From an uncultured Roseateles sp. (GTDB taxonomy: Bacteria > Pseudomonadota > Gammaproteobacteria > Burkholderiales > Burkholderiaceae_C), in contig NZ_OY729424.1 in NCBI RefSeq assembly GCF_963422335.1, positions 3,596,001 through 3,660,000 of the forward strand: 64,000 nt of DNA. Direction: 5' to 3'. The translations under genes and the position numbers were made by a program. The first letter of the stretch is position 1, and the number at the start of each line of letters is the position of its first letter. The notes below the pieces were generated by a model. It was not told where the DNA came from. It did not search any database and saw only the letters and a program-made list of their open reading frames with translations. Positions 19,987 through 28,242 of the stretch are shown here, piece after piece.

Positions 19987-20733
19987 ATGCCGGACTGCCT
20001 CGTTATCCAGGGCCTGAGCAAGCGCTATGGCCAGGTCGTCGTCGCCGACGATCTGGGCCTGGTGCTGGCGCGCGGCCATTGCCTGGGCGTGGTCGGGCCC
20101 AACGGCGCGGGCAAGAGCTCGCTGTTCAATCTGATCACCGGCGTGGCCCGGCCCGACGCCGGCAGCATCCGGCTCGACGGCTCCGAGCTGGTGGGCCTGG
20201 CGCCCAGTGCACGGGCGCGCCGCGGCGTGGCCCGGGCGTTCCAGATTCCGCAGCCCTTCGCCCATCTCAGTGCCTACGAGAACGCCTTGGCAGCGGCCAC
20301 CTTCGCCGCCGGCCTGGCACCTGCGGCCGCCGCACGCGCTGCCGTGCGGGCCTTGGAGCAGTGCGGCCTGGCGCCGCGCATGCACGAGCCGGCCGGCCGC
20401 CTGCCGCTGCTCGACCGCAAGCGCCTGGAGCTGGCCAAGGGCCTGGCCGCCCAGCCACGCCTGCTGATGCTGGACGAGATTGCCGGCGGGCTGACCGAGC
20501 CCGAGGTGCTGCAGCTCACCGAGCTCATCCTCAGTCTCAAGCAAGACGTGGCCCTGATCTGGATCGAGCACATCGCCCAGGCGCTGATGGCTGTGGCGGA
20601 CCGCATCATGGTGCTCAACTTCGGCCGCAAGCTGCTGGAAGACGCGCCGCAGGCGGCCATGAACAGCCGCGAGGTGCATGAGGTTTACATGGGTGTGAAA
20701 GCGCCGCAGGGGGAGGCCCATGGCCCTGCTTGA
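19987..20733 (+). CDS. ABC transporter ATPase, LivG type, with altered signature motif
   Basis: 248 residues. Walker A is GPNGAGKSS, a Q-loop lies at RAFQIPQPF, Walker B is LLMLDEIAGGL, and the switch His is in IWIEHI. The ABC signature is unusual: where LSGGQ-like sequence is expected there is LPLLDRKRLELAKGLA, so the glycine pair is missing. Other LivG proteins vary here too, but this is further from consensus than its partner LivF, which has LSGGQQQ. One of the two ATP sites may be weak. Its end overlaps livF by 14 bases. Confidence 0.9.
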   Translation: MPDCLVIQGLSKRYGQVVVADDLGLVLARGHCLGVVGPNGAGKSSLFNLITGVARPDAGSIRLDGSELVGLAPSARARRGVARAFQIPQPFAHLSAYENALAAATFAAGLAPAAAARAAVRALEQCGLAPRMHEPAGRLPLLDRKRLELAKGLAAQPRLLMLDEIAGGLTEPEVLQLTELILSLKQDVALIWIEHIAQALMAVADRIMVLNFGRKLLEDAPQAAMNSREVHEVYMGVKAPQGEAHGPA

Positions 20734-21454
20734 ATTGGCCGGGGTGGACAGCCACTACGGCGACCTGCAGTCGCTGTTCGGCCTGTCGCTGCAAGTGGGC
20801 GAGGGCGAGCTGGTGGCCCTGATAGGCGCCAATGGCGCCGGCAAGTCGACGCTGATCAACGCCATTGCCGGCCTGCACCCCTGCCGCGGCGGGCGCATCG
20901 CCTTTGATGGCGCGGCCATCGAACGTCAGCCGGCCGAGCGCATCGCGCGCCTGGGTCTGGCCCTGGTGCCCGAGGGGCGTCAGCTGTTCGCCTCGCTGAC
21001 CGTGGAAGAGAACCTGCGCATGGGTGCCCACACCGGCCGGCCCGGCCCCTGGTCGCTGGACACCGTGTACGCGCTGTTCCCGGTGCTGCGCGAGTTCCGC
21101 GGGCGGCCGGCCACCAGCCTGTCGGGCGGGCAGCAGCAGATGGTGAGCATAGGCCGGGCGTTGATGGCCAATCCGCGCCTGATGCTGTGCGACGAGATCT
21201 CGCTGGGCCTGGCGCCCATCGTCATCGAGCAGATCTACCGCGCCTTTGCCGAGATCCGGGCCCAGGGCCTGTCGCTGCTGATCGTCGAGCAGGACGTGAC
21301 CCGGGCCTGTGCCGTGGCCGACCGCGTCTACTGCCTGCTCAAGGGCCGCGTCACCCTGGCCGGCACGCCCGCCACCTTGGCGCCGGCGCAGATTGCCGCT
21401 GCCTATTTCGGTGCTGGGGCGCAGGCCATGGCCGACACGATCAAGGAGGCCTGA
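20720..21454 (+). CDS. ABC transporter ATPase, LivF type
   Basis: 244 residues with intact motifs: Walker A GANGAGKST, Q-loop VPEGRQLF, signature LSGGQQQM, Walker B LMLCDEISLGLAP and switch His region replaced by IVEQDV as in LivF. Pairs with the LivG-like protein to power the Liv-type importer encoded around it. It begins inside the end of livG and ends two bases before the permease start. Confidence 0.93.
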   Translation: MALLELAGVDSHYGDLQSLFGLSLQVGEGELVALIGANGAGKSTLINAIAGLHPCRGGRIAFDGAAIERQPAERIARLGLALVPEGRQLFASLTVEENLRMGAHTGRPGPWSLDTVYALFPVLREFRGRPATSLSGGQQQMVSIGRALMANPRLMLCDEISLGLAPIVIEQIYRAFAEIRAQGLSLLIVEQDVTRACAVADRVYCLLKGRVTLAGTPATLAPAQIAAAYFGAGAQAMADTIKEA

Positions 21455-21456
21455 CC

Positions 21457-22323
21457 ATGGCCTGGCTCGAAACCCTCGTCAACGGCCTGCTGCTGGGCGG
21501 CCTGTACGCCTTGTTCGGCCTCGGCCTGGCCCTGGTGTTCGGCGTGATGCGCGTGGTCAATCTCGCCCACGGCGAATTCGTCGTGCTGGCGGCCTACTTT
21601 GCCGCGGCGCTGGCCCAGCAGTTCCCGGGCGTATCGCCGCTGCTGCTGATACTGCCGGTGGCGCTGGCCGCCTTCGTGCTGGGCTATGCGCTGCAGCTGC
21701 TGCTGGTGAACCGCGCCGTGGCCGCCGGCGACCCGCTGGCGCCGGTGCTGCTGACCTTCGGCATTGCCGTGGTGCTGCGCAATCTGATGGTCGAGCTGTT
21801 CGGCACCGACCCACGCGCGCTGGACGCCGGTGCGCTCTCCACTGCCGGCTTCGAGCTGGCGGGCCTGCGCGTCGGCCTGTATCCGCTGCTGGTGCTGGGC
21901 CTGGCCTTGCTGGCCTTTGGTGCGCTGCACTGGCTGCTGAGGCACACCCGCTTTGGCCTGGTGCTGCGCGCCACCTCGGACCATCGCCAGATCGTGCGCA
22001 CCATGGGCGTGCAGCCGCAGCGCGTGTATGGCGTGGTGATGGGCCTGTCGCTGGTGTTTGCCGCCATGGCCGGCGTGCTGCTGGCCATGCGCAGCTCGTT
22101 CACGCCGTTCTCCGGGGTGGAGCGCCTGCTGGTGGCCTTCGAGGTGGTGATCATCGGCGGCCTGGGTTCGGTCTGGGGCGCGCTCGCCGGTGGCCTGGCC
22201 CTGGGCGTGGCCCAGCTGGCGGGCCAGCGCTTCGACTCGAATGCCGGCGCGCTGTATGCGCACCTGCTGTTCTTCGCCATCCTGCTGCTGAGGCCGCAGG
22301 GCCTGGCCGGAGCAAGGGCATGA
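21457..22323 (+). CDS. ABC transporter permease, LivH type
   Basis: 288-residue inner-membrane protein with about eight hydrophobic segments. Family signs: LLLGGLYALFGLGLALVFGV, then MRVVNLAHGEFVVL near the start, and GGLGSVWGALAGG with a LLRPQGL ending. The ATG at 21457 follows AAGGAGG by seven bases. A longer open frame begins upstream inside livF but lacks membrane character there. The stop overlaps the next start (ATGA). Confidence 0.93.
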   Translation: MAWLETLVNGLLLGGLYALFGLGLALVFGVMRVVNLAHGEFVVLAAYFAAALAQQFPGVSPLLLILPVALAAFVLGYALQLLLVNRAVAAGDPLAPVLLTFGIAVVLRNLMVELFGTDPRALDAGALSTAGFELAGLRVGLYPLLVLGLALLAFGALHWLLRHTRFGLVLRATSDHRQIVRTMGVQPQRVYGVVMGLSLVFAAMAGVLLAMRSSFTPFSGVERLLVAFEVVIIGGLGSVWGALAGGLALGVAQLAGQRFDSNAGALYAHLLFFAILLLRPQGLAGARA

Positions 22324-23342
22324 GGCGCCTGGGCAGCACCGCGCTGCTGGCGCTGGCGCTTGTTGGCTTGGCAGCGGCGCCGCAGATGGCCGACGGCGGC
22401 ACGCTACGTCTGTTCAGCGAGATCGCGCTCACACTGGCGATGGCGCAGATGTGGAACCTGCTGGCTGGCTATGCGGGCCTGGTGTCCATGGGCCATCAGG
22501 CCTTCATAGGCACCGGCGCCTACCTGCTGTTCCTGCTCTCGGACCTGTTGAACCTCTCGCCCTACTGGACGCTGCCGCTGGCCGGCCTCGGTGCGGCGGC
22601 GCTGGCCGCGTTGCTGGCGCCGCTGCTGTTCCGGCTGCGCGACGCCTACTTCTCGATCGGCATGTGGGTGCTGGCCGAGATCGTGCGCCTGCTGGTCACC
22701 AAGAGCGACCGGCTGGGCGGTGAGTCGGGTGTGCCGCTGCAGGCCATGCGCCTGGTCGATGCCGGCTCGTTCCAGCAGATCGCGTTCTGGATCTCCGGCG
22801 CCATCGGCCTGGCCAGCGTGGTGGGCGTGTACGCGCTGATGCGCTCGCGCTTCGGCCTGGGCCTGATGACGGTGCGCGACAACGAGCTGGCCGCCACCAG
22901 CATTGGCGTGAACGTGTGGCGCAACCGCTTTGCCGCCTTCGTGATCTCGGCCTTCGGCTGCGGGCTGGCGGGGGCCGCGCATTTCATGGGCACGATGTTC
23001 GTCGCGCCCGATGCGGCCTTCGACATCAACTGGGTCGTCAGCGTGATGTTCATCGTCATCATCGGCGGCATAGGCACCATCGAAGGGCCCTTGATCGGCA
23101 CCGTGCTGTTCTTCGGCCTGCGCGAATGCTTTGCCAGCCTGCTGGGCCTGTCCGGCGGCTGGTATCTGATGGCCATGGGCTGCATTGCCATTGTCGTGAT
23201 GCTGGTGGCACCGCGCGGCCTCTGGGGCCTGGCGCGTGAACGCTTTGGTCTGCGCGGCTTCTCGATCCAGCGCTTCCCGCCCGCCGAGCCCAGCACGGGC
23301 CTGACCCCAACCCCTTCGTCCCGCAACCCCTTCGCCCCATGA
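22320..23342 (+). CDS. ABC transporter permease, LivM type
   Basis: 340-residue inner-membrane protein, second permease of the Liv-type importer. Landmarks: NLLAGYAGLVSMGHQAFIG, LRDAYFSIGMWVLAEIVRLL, TVRDNELAATSIGVNVWRNR and GGIGTIEGPLIGT. The start ATG overlaps the livH stop. The tail after the last membrane segment (PAEPSTGLTPTPSSRNPF) is Pro/Ser-rich and runs to the start of the next gene, which it overlaps by four bases. Confidence 0.92.
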   Translation: MRRLGSTALLALALVGLAAAPQMADGGTLRLFSEIALTLAMAQMWNLLAGYAGLVSMGHQAFIGTGAYLLFLLSDLLNLSPYWTLPLAGLGAAALAALLAPLLFRLRDAYFSIGMWVLAEIVRLLVTKSDRLGGESGVPLQAMRLVDAGSFQQIAFWISGAIGLASVVGVYALMRSRFGLGLMTVRDNELAATSIGVNVWRNRFAAFVISAFGCGLAGAAHFMGTMFVAPDAAFDINWVVSVMFIVIIGGIGTIEGPLIGTVLFFGLRECFASLLGLSGGWYLMAMGCIAIVVMLVAPRGLWGLARERFGLRGFSIQRFPPAEPSTGLTPTPSSRNPFAP

Positions 23343-24451
23343 AAACCACCGCCTACTACCACGATGAACGCACGCTCTGGCATGTGCCTGGAGGCCTGCA
23401 TGCGCTGTTCCTGCCGGTGGGCGGCTGGGTGCAGCCGATGGCCGGCAGCGGCATGGCCGAGTCACCCGATTCGAAGCGCCGCATCAAGTCGCTGATGGAT
23501 GCCTCGGGCCTGACTGCCCACCTGGACGTACGCAGCGCCGAGATGGTCAGCGAGGCCGATCTGCTGCGCGTGCACGCGGCCGGCTATGTGCAGCAGTTCA
23601 AGGCGCTCAGCGATGCCGGCGGCGGCGACCTCGGCGAGGTGGCGCCCTTCGGTCCGGGCAGCTACGAAATCGCCAAGCTCTCGGCCGGCCTGGTGAAGGC
23701 CGCCATGGACAGCGTGCTGCGCGGCGAGCATGCGAATGCCTTCGCCATGTCGCGCCCGCCCGGCCACCACGCGCTGCGCGAGCACAGCATGGGCTTTTGC
23801 CTGTTCAACAACATCGCCGTGGCGATCGAGGCGATGAAGGCCGCGCACGACATCGAGCGCATCGCCGTGATCGACTGGGACGTGCACCACGGCAACGGCA
23901 CGCAGCAGATCTTCTACGAGCGCGCCGATGTGCTGACCCTTTCGTTGCACCAGGAGCACTGCTTCCCCTTCGGCTACAGCGGCGCCGAGGACACAGGCGC
24001 CGGCGCGGGTCGCGGCTACAACGTCAACATTCCGCTGCTGCCCGGCGGCGGGCATGCCTCCTACCTGCATGCCTTCGAGCGCATCGTGCTGCCGGTGATA
24101 GACCGCTACAAGCCGCAGCTCATCGTCGTGGCCAGCGGCCTGGACGCCAACGGCGTGGACCCGCTGGCGCGCATGCAGCTGTACGGCGAATCGTTCCGCC
24201 AGATGACGCGCATGGTCAAGCAGCTGGCCCAGCGCCACTGCGGCGGCAGGCTGGTGGTGGCCCACGAGGGCGGCTACGCCGAGGCCTGCGTACCGTTCTG
24301 CGGTCTGGCGCTGATGGAAGAGCTTTGCGGCCACCGCACCGAGGTGCAGGACCCGTTTGAAGAGATTTTCAGGTTGCAGCAACCGTCGCGGCGCTTCATG
24401 GACCTGCAACGCCAGTTGATCGACGAGATGGCCGTCATCCACGGCCTTTGA
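23339..24451 (+). CDS. Histone-deacetylase-superfamily amidohydrolase (acetylpolyamine amidohydrolase-like)
   Basis: 370-residue zinc amidohydrolase of the class II HDAC/AcuC/ApaH-like family. The active site is complete: H143-H144 in RPPGHHA, the zinc ligands D181 and H183 in DWDVHHGNG and D269 in SGLDANGVDP, and the transition-state Tyr313 in HEGGY. Bacterial members remove acyl groups from small molecules such as acetylpolyamines. It is translationally coupled to the transporter (ATGA overlap with livM), which suggests that it acts on the imported compound, perhaps freeing an amine for the aminotransferase at 14252. That pathway link is inference. Confidence 0.92.
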   Translation: MKTTAYYHDERTLWHVPGGLHALFLPVGGWVQPMAGSGMAESPDSKRRIKSLMDASGLTAHLDVRSAEMVSEADLLRVHAAGYVQQFKALSDAGGGDLGEVAPFGPGSYEIAKLSAGLVKAAMDSVLRGEHANAFAMSRPPGHHALREHSMGFCLFNNIAVAIEAMKAAHDIERIAVIDWDVHHGNGTQQIFYERADVLTLSLHQEHCFPFGYSGAEDTGAGAGRGYNVNIPLLPGGGHASYLHAFERIVLPVIDRYKPQLIVVASGLDANGVDPLARMQLYGESFRQMTRMVKQLAQRHCGGRLVVAHEGGYAEACVPFCGLALMEELCGHRTEVQDPFEEIFRLQQPSRRFMDLQRQLIDEMAVIHGL

Positions 24452-24581
24452 CTGCTTTCTTGGGGCGCCGCTCGGCCCCCTGAACCGCAGTAACCGACGG
24501 GCAATTTCAAACGCGGCCGCCAGCCGCGCAGGCGCAGCCCTGCCCGAGTTTTTCTCAATTCAACCAACGATGGAGACAAGC

Positions 24582-25652
24582 ATGAAGAACACAACAATCC
24601 TTTCCCAAGCGCTCGCGCTGGCCCTGCTGGGTGGCGCCTTGGACGCGGCCCAGGCGCAGTCCGTCACCCTGTTCGGCCGGCTCGACGCCGGCGTGGCCAA
24701 GCAGTCGGGCGATGTGCTCGGCTCCACCGCCTGGCAGCTGCAGGACGGCGCCGGCAGCCTGTTCGGCATACGCGGCAGCGAAGACCTGGGCGGGGGCCTG
24801 TCGGTCTCGTTCGATCTGCAGCACTGGCTCGACTCCAGCTCGGGCAGCACCCTCAACCCCGACCCGCAGCCACCCGGCGGCGGGCTGAAGTTCTGGGGTC
24901 GCCGTGCCGTGGTGTCGCTGAAGGGCAGCTTCGGCCAGGTGACCCTGGGGCGCGATCTGTCCCCGGTGTTTGTCCAGGGCGTGCTGGTCGACCCCTTCAC
25001 CTTCGACCGCGCGGCCTGCCTGTGTGGCGGCGCGGTGGCGCTGTCCAAGGACCGGAGCAGCGGCAAGCCCTATGTGGCCGCCGGTTCGGTGGCCAATGTG
25101 GGGGCAGCGCGCTATGACAATGCCATCATCTACGCCGCGCCGGCCATGGGCGACATCCGTGTGAGCGCGATGGTGGCGCTCAACGAGAACCAGGTGCTGG
25201 GCGGCAAGCGCAGCTACGGGCTGGCCTTCGACTACGGCGCGCACTTCGGCGCCCCGCTGGCGCTGAGCCTGGGCTTCGAGCAGAACGGCACCATCGCCAC
25301 CGCCGGCGGCGCCGGCAAATACTGGATCGCGGCAGGCGGCTACCGCTTCGACGCCTACCGCCTCACGGCCGCCTACTCATCGGGCAAGCTCGATGCCAAT
25401 GGCGACCGCACCCGCAATCTGCTGCTGGGCGGCGAGATCGCCCTGGGCGCGAGCACCCTGCTGGCCTCGTTCGACCATTTCACCAACCGGGGCGTGGCCA
25501 ACTGGGAGTCGAACAAGCTGACCGTGGGCTACCACTACAGCTTCTCGAAACGCACCATGCTGTATGCCGACGCCTCGAACGTGCGCGCCAAGGGCCAGGG
25601 CTCCGGCGCTCGCGTGAATGCCTTTGACACCGGCATCTCGCACGACTTCTAA
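24582..25652 (+). CDS. Outer-membrane porin of the Burkholderiales type
   Basis: 356-residue general porin (Porin_4 type). Signal peptide MKNTTILSQALALALLGGALDAAQAQ, then the standard opening SVTLFGRLDAGVAKQSG. Alternating hydrophobic strands with Gly/aromatic girdles follow, and the last residue is Phe (DTGISHDF), as outer-membrane insertion requires. The ATG at 24582 has GGAG six bases upstream; the in-frame ATG at 24570 overlaps that site. It lies 130 bases after the deacetylase gene and probably gives the pathway substrate passage across the outer membrane. Its stop is six bases from the convergent argA stop. Confidence 0.9.
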   Translation: MKNTTILSQALALALLGGALDAAQAQSVTLFGRLDAGVAKQSGDVLGSTAWQLQDGAGSLFGIRGSEDLGGGLSVSFDLQHWLDSSSGSTLNPDPQPPGGGLKFWGRRAVVSLKGSFGQVTLGRDLSPVFVQGVLVDPFTFDRAACLCGGAVALSKDRSSGKPYVAAGSVANVGAARYDNAIIYAAPAMGDIRVSAMVALNENQVLGGKRSYGLAFDYGAHFGAPLALSLGFEQNGTIATAGGAGKYWIAAGGYRFDAYRLTAAYSSGKLDANGDRTRNLLLGGEIALGASTLLASFDHFTNRGVANWESNKLTVGYHYSFSKRTMLYADASNVRAKGQGSGARVNAFDTGISHDF

Positions 25653-25657
25653 AGCTG

Positions 25658-26995
25658 CTACAGCTTCTTCACCAGCACCTGGGAGCGCCGGTCGCGGTTG
25701 TATTTGCGCTTGCGCTCCTCGGGCAGCCACTCGGGGTCGACAGGCTGGAAGCCGCGCTTGATGAACCAGTGCATGGTGCGGGTGGTCAGCACGAAGATGC
25801 TGCTCAGGCCCTGGGCCTTGGCGCGCTGCTCGATGCGCTTGAGGATACGGTCGCCGTCGCCCTGGCCCTGCACGGCCGAGGACACGGTCAGCGCCGCCAT
25901 CTCGGCGGTGCGCGCCTCGACGTAAGGGTAGAGCGCGGCGCAGCCGAAGATCACGCCGTCGTGCTCGATCACCGTGTAGGCCTCGATGTCGCGCTCGATC
26001 TCATTGCGGTCTCGCTTGACCAGGGTGCCGTCGCGCTCGAACGGCTCGATCAGCGCGACGATGCCACCCACGTCGTCGGGCGTGGCCTCGCGCAGGCTCT
26101 CCAGCTTTTCATCGACCACCATGGTGCCTATGCCATCGTGGGTGTAGACCTCCTGCAGCAGCGCGCCATCGACCGCCAGCGGCAGGATGTGCGAGCGCTC
26201 GACGCCGGCCTGGCAGGCCTTGACGCAGTGCTGCAGGTAGAAGGCCACATCGGTGGGCTGGGTGGGGCGGGGCAGGGCGGCCAGCATGCGCTCGGCATCG
26301 GCCAGGGCCAGCTCGGTATCGATCGGGCTGCTCGGGTCGTCCCACTTCTCGTGCACCCCGGCCACTTCGCTGATGAACAGCAGCTTGTCGGCCTGCAGGG
26401 CGATGGCGGCGCTGGTGGCCACCTCTTCCATCGTCAGATTGAAGGCCTCGCCGGTCGGTGAAAAACCGAACGGCGACAGCAGCACGATGGCGCCGCTGTC
26501 GATGGCGCGCTGGATGGCCGCGGCATCGACCTTGCGCACGATGCCGCTGTGCTTGAAGTCCACCCCGTCAACGATGCCCACCGGCCTGGCGGTCAGGAAA
26601 TTGCCCGACACCACCCGCACGGTGGCATTGGCCATCGGCGTGTTGGGCAGGCCCTGCGAGAACGCCGCCTCGATCTCGAAGCGCAGCTGGCCGGCGGCCT
26701 CCTGGGCGCAGTCCAGGGTCACCTCATCGGTGATGCGCAGGCCATGGCTGTAGTGCGAGGCATGGCCCTTGGCGGCCAGTTGCTCGGCCACCTGCGGTCT
26801 GAAACCGTGCACCAGCACGATCTTGATGCCCATCGCGTGCAGGATGGACAGATCCTGCACAAAGGCATTCAGCTTGCCGGCCGCCACCAGCTCGCCCGGC
26901 ATGCCCACCACAAAGGTCTCGCCTCGGTAGGCATGGATGTAGGGCGCGACCGAGCGGAACCAGGGGACGAAGGTGTGCGGGAAGACAAGACTCAT
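25658..26995 (-). CDS. argA: Amino-acid N-acetyltransferase (N-acetylglutamate synthase)
   Basis: First step of arginine synthesis: acetyl-CoA plus glutamate gives N-acetylglutamate. The 445-residue product has the two-domain bacterial layout: an amino-acid-kinase-like domain (about 20-280, with VVGMPGELV, IVLVHGFRPQV and VVSGNFLTARPVG) that binds arginine for feedback control, and a C-terminal GNAT domain (about 300-440, with AALTVSSAVQGQGDGDRIL). The ending RKRKYNRDRRSQVLVKKL is typical. It is downstream of the MFS gene on the same strand with an 84-base gap. Confidence 0.95.
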   Translation of the reverse strand: MSLVFPHTFVPWFRSVAPYIHAYRGETFVVGMPGELVAAGKLNAFVQDLSILHAMGIKIVLVHGFRPQVAEQLAAKGHASHYSHGLRITDEVTLDCAQEAAGQLRFEIEAAFSQGLPNTPMANATVRVVSGNFLTARPVGIVDGVDFKHSGIVRKVDAAAIQRAIDSGAIVLLSPFGFSPTGEAFNLTMEEVATSAAIALQADKLLFISEVAGVHEKWDDPSSPIDTELALADAERMLAALPRPTQPTDVAFYLQHCVKACQAGVERSHILPLAVDGALLQEVYTHDGIGTMVVDEKLESLREATPDDVGGIVALIEPFERDGTLVKRDRNEIERDIEAYTVIEHDGVIFGCAALYPYVEARTAEMAALTVSSAVQGQGDGDRILKRIEQRAKAQGLSSIFVLTTRTMHWFIKRGFQPVDPEWLPEERKRKYNRDRRSQVLVKKL

Positions 26996-27079
26996 GGGGC
27001 GGGCGGGTGAGAGGGTGGCGTGATGCCTGATTGTGCAGCAGCCCAGGGCTTTCCCTCGGTCGTTGTCGCGCCCGACTCG

Positions 27080-28228
27080 CTACTTCACCGGTTCCCTGGC
27101 CTTCATGCGATAGGCGTGCAGCGTGGCCAGCAGGGCCAGCAGGGCGCAGGCACTGGCCGCGGCCATTGCCGCCGGGTAGCCGCTGCGCTCGGCCAGCTCG
27201 CCCGCCGCCAGCGGCGCCAGCGCCAGGCCAAAGCTCTGTGCCGCCGGCGTCAGGCTGACGGCCAGGCCCGCAAGGTCCCAGTGCCCGAGCTGGGCCATCT
27301 GCACCACCATCAAGGCATTCCACGCCACCACGAACAGGGTCAGGTTGACCAGGTAGGCGGCAGCGCTCAGCGGCAGCAGCAGGCCCAGCGGCACGACGAT
27401 CGCCAGGCCCAGGCCCAGCAGCAGGGTGCGCCGCTCGCCCAGCCGACCGCTCACCCAGGGGGCGATCAGGGCCGCCAGCAGGGCAGGCAGGTTGGAGGCC
27501 GCCAGCCAGCCCCCGACCTGCTCGGGTGTCAGCTGCGCCGTCACGCCCACCCGCTCGATGAAGGCCCAGTAGATGCCGATGCAGGAAAAAAACATCATCA
27601 CCGCCAGCAGGGCCGCACGGGGCGCCGCGGTCAGCCGCCCCGCGCCGGGGGCGTCCGGCGGCGGCGGCGTGGGCCGACAGCGCAGCGCCCACAGGCCGGC
27701 CAGCGCGGCCAGGGCCGCCAGCGCGGCGTAAATCCCCTCGACACCCGCTTGGCGGGCGATGACCGGAAAGCCGAACAGCTCCAGCGAGCCCTGCACCGTC
27801 TGCATGCCGACGAGCCAGGAGAACAGGCGCTCCGGTTCGCTGGAGCGCCCCAGAAAGGCCACTGCGGCGGGCATGGCCAGGCCCGCCGCCACGCTGGTCA
27901 GCAGCCGCATCGCAATCAAGGCGCCGTAGCTCGACACCAGGCAGGTGCCCAGATTGCTGAGCGCCAGCAGGGCCATGCCCAGCAGCATCAGCGGCCGTAT
28001 GCCGAAGCGCCGCATCAGCACCGGGCTGAAGGTGGCGGTGATGGCGATGCCGAAGGTTTCGGCCGAAGCGATCTGGCCGAGCTGATCGGGGGGCAGGCCG
28101 CGCAGATCGGCCAGCGCGCCCAGCACCACCGGCATGGCAAGAAACACCGAGGCCGCCGCGCAGGTGACGAGGATGGCCCCGGCCCGTTGATCGGGCTGGT
28201 CGAAGGGCGAGAGGATGTGAAGCTTCAT
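27080..28228 (-). CDS. MFS transporter
   Basis: 382-residue inner-membrane protein with about 12 hydrophobic segments in two halves joined by a Pro-rich cytoplasmic loop (CRPTPPPPDAPGAG). An MFS-type loop motif appears after TM2 (SPVLMRRFGIRPLML). Substrate unknown. The ATG at 28228 (MKLHILSPFDQPD) starts 14 bases after the DUF1329 gene, so the two are cotranscribed. An in-frame start further upstream would lie inside that gene. The neighbours suggest export or import of the peptide-like or hydrophobic compound handled by the DmpA-type enzyme and DUF1329/DUF1302 proteins. Confidence 0.85.
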   Translation of the reverse strand: MKLHILSPFDQPDQRAGAILVTCAAASVFLAMPVVLGALADLRGLPPDQLGQIASAETFGIAITATFSPVLMRRFGIRPLMLLGMALLALSNLGTCLVSSYGALIAMRLLTSVAAGLAMPAAVAFLGRSSEPERLFSWLVGMQTVQGSLELFGFPVIARQAGVEGIYAALAALAALAGLWALRCRPTPPPPDAPGAGRLTAAPRAALLAVMMFFSCIGIYWAFIERVGVTAQLTPEQVGGWLAASNLPALLAALIAPWVSGRLGERRTLLLGLGLAIVVPLGLLLPLSAAAYLVNLTLFVVAWNALMVVQMAQLGHWDLAGLAVSLTPAAQSFGLALAPLAAGELAERSGYPAAMAAASACALLALLATLHAYRMKAREPVK

Positions 28229-28242
28229 CAAAGGGTCCGTGC

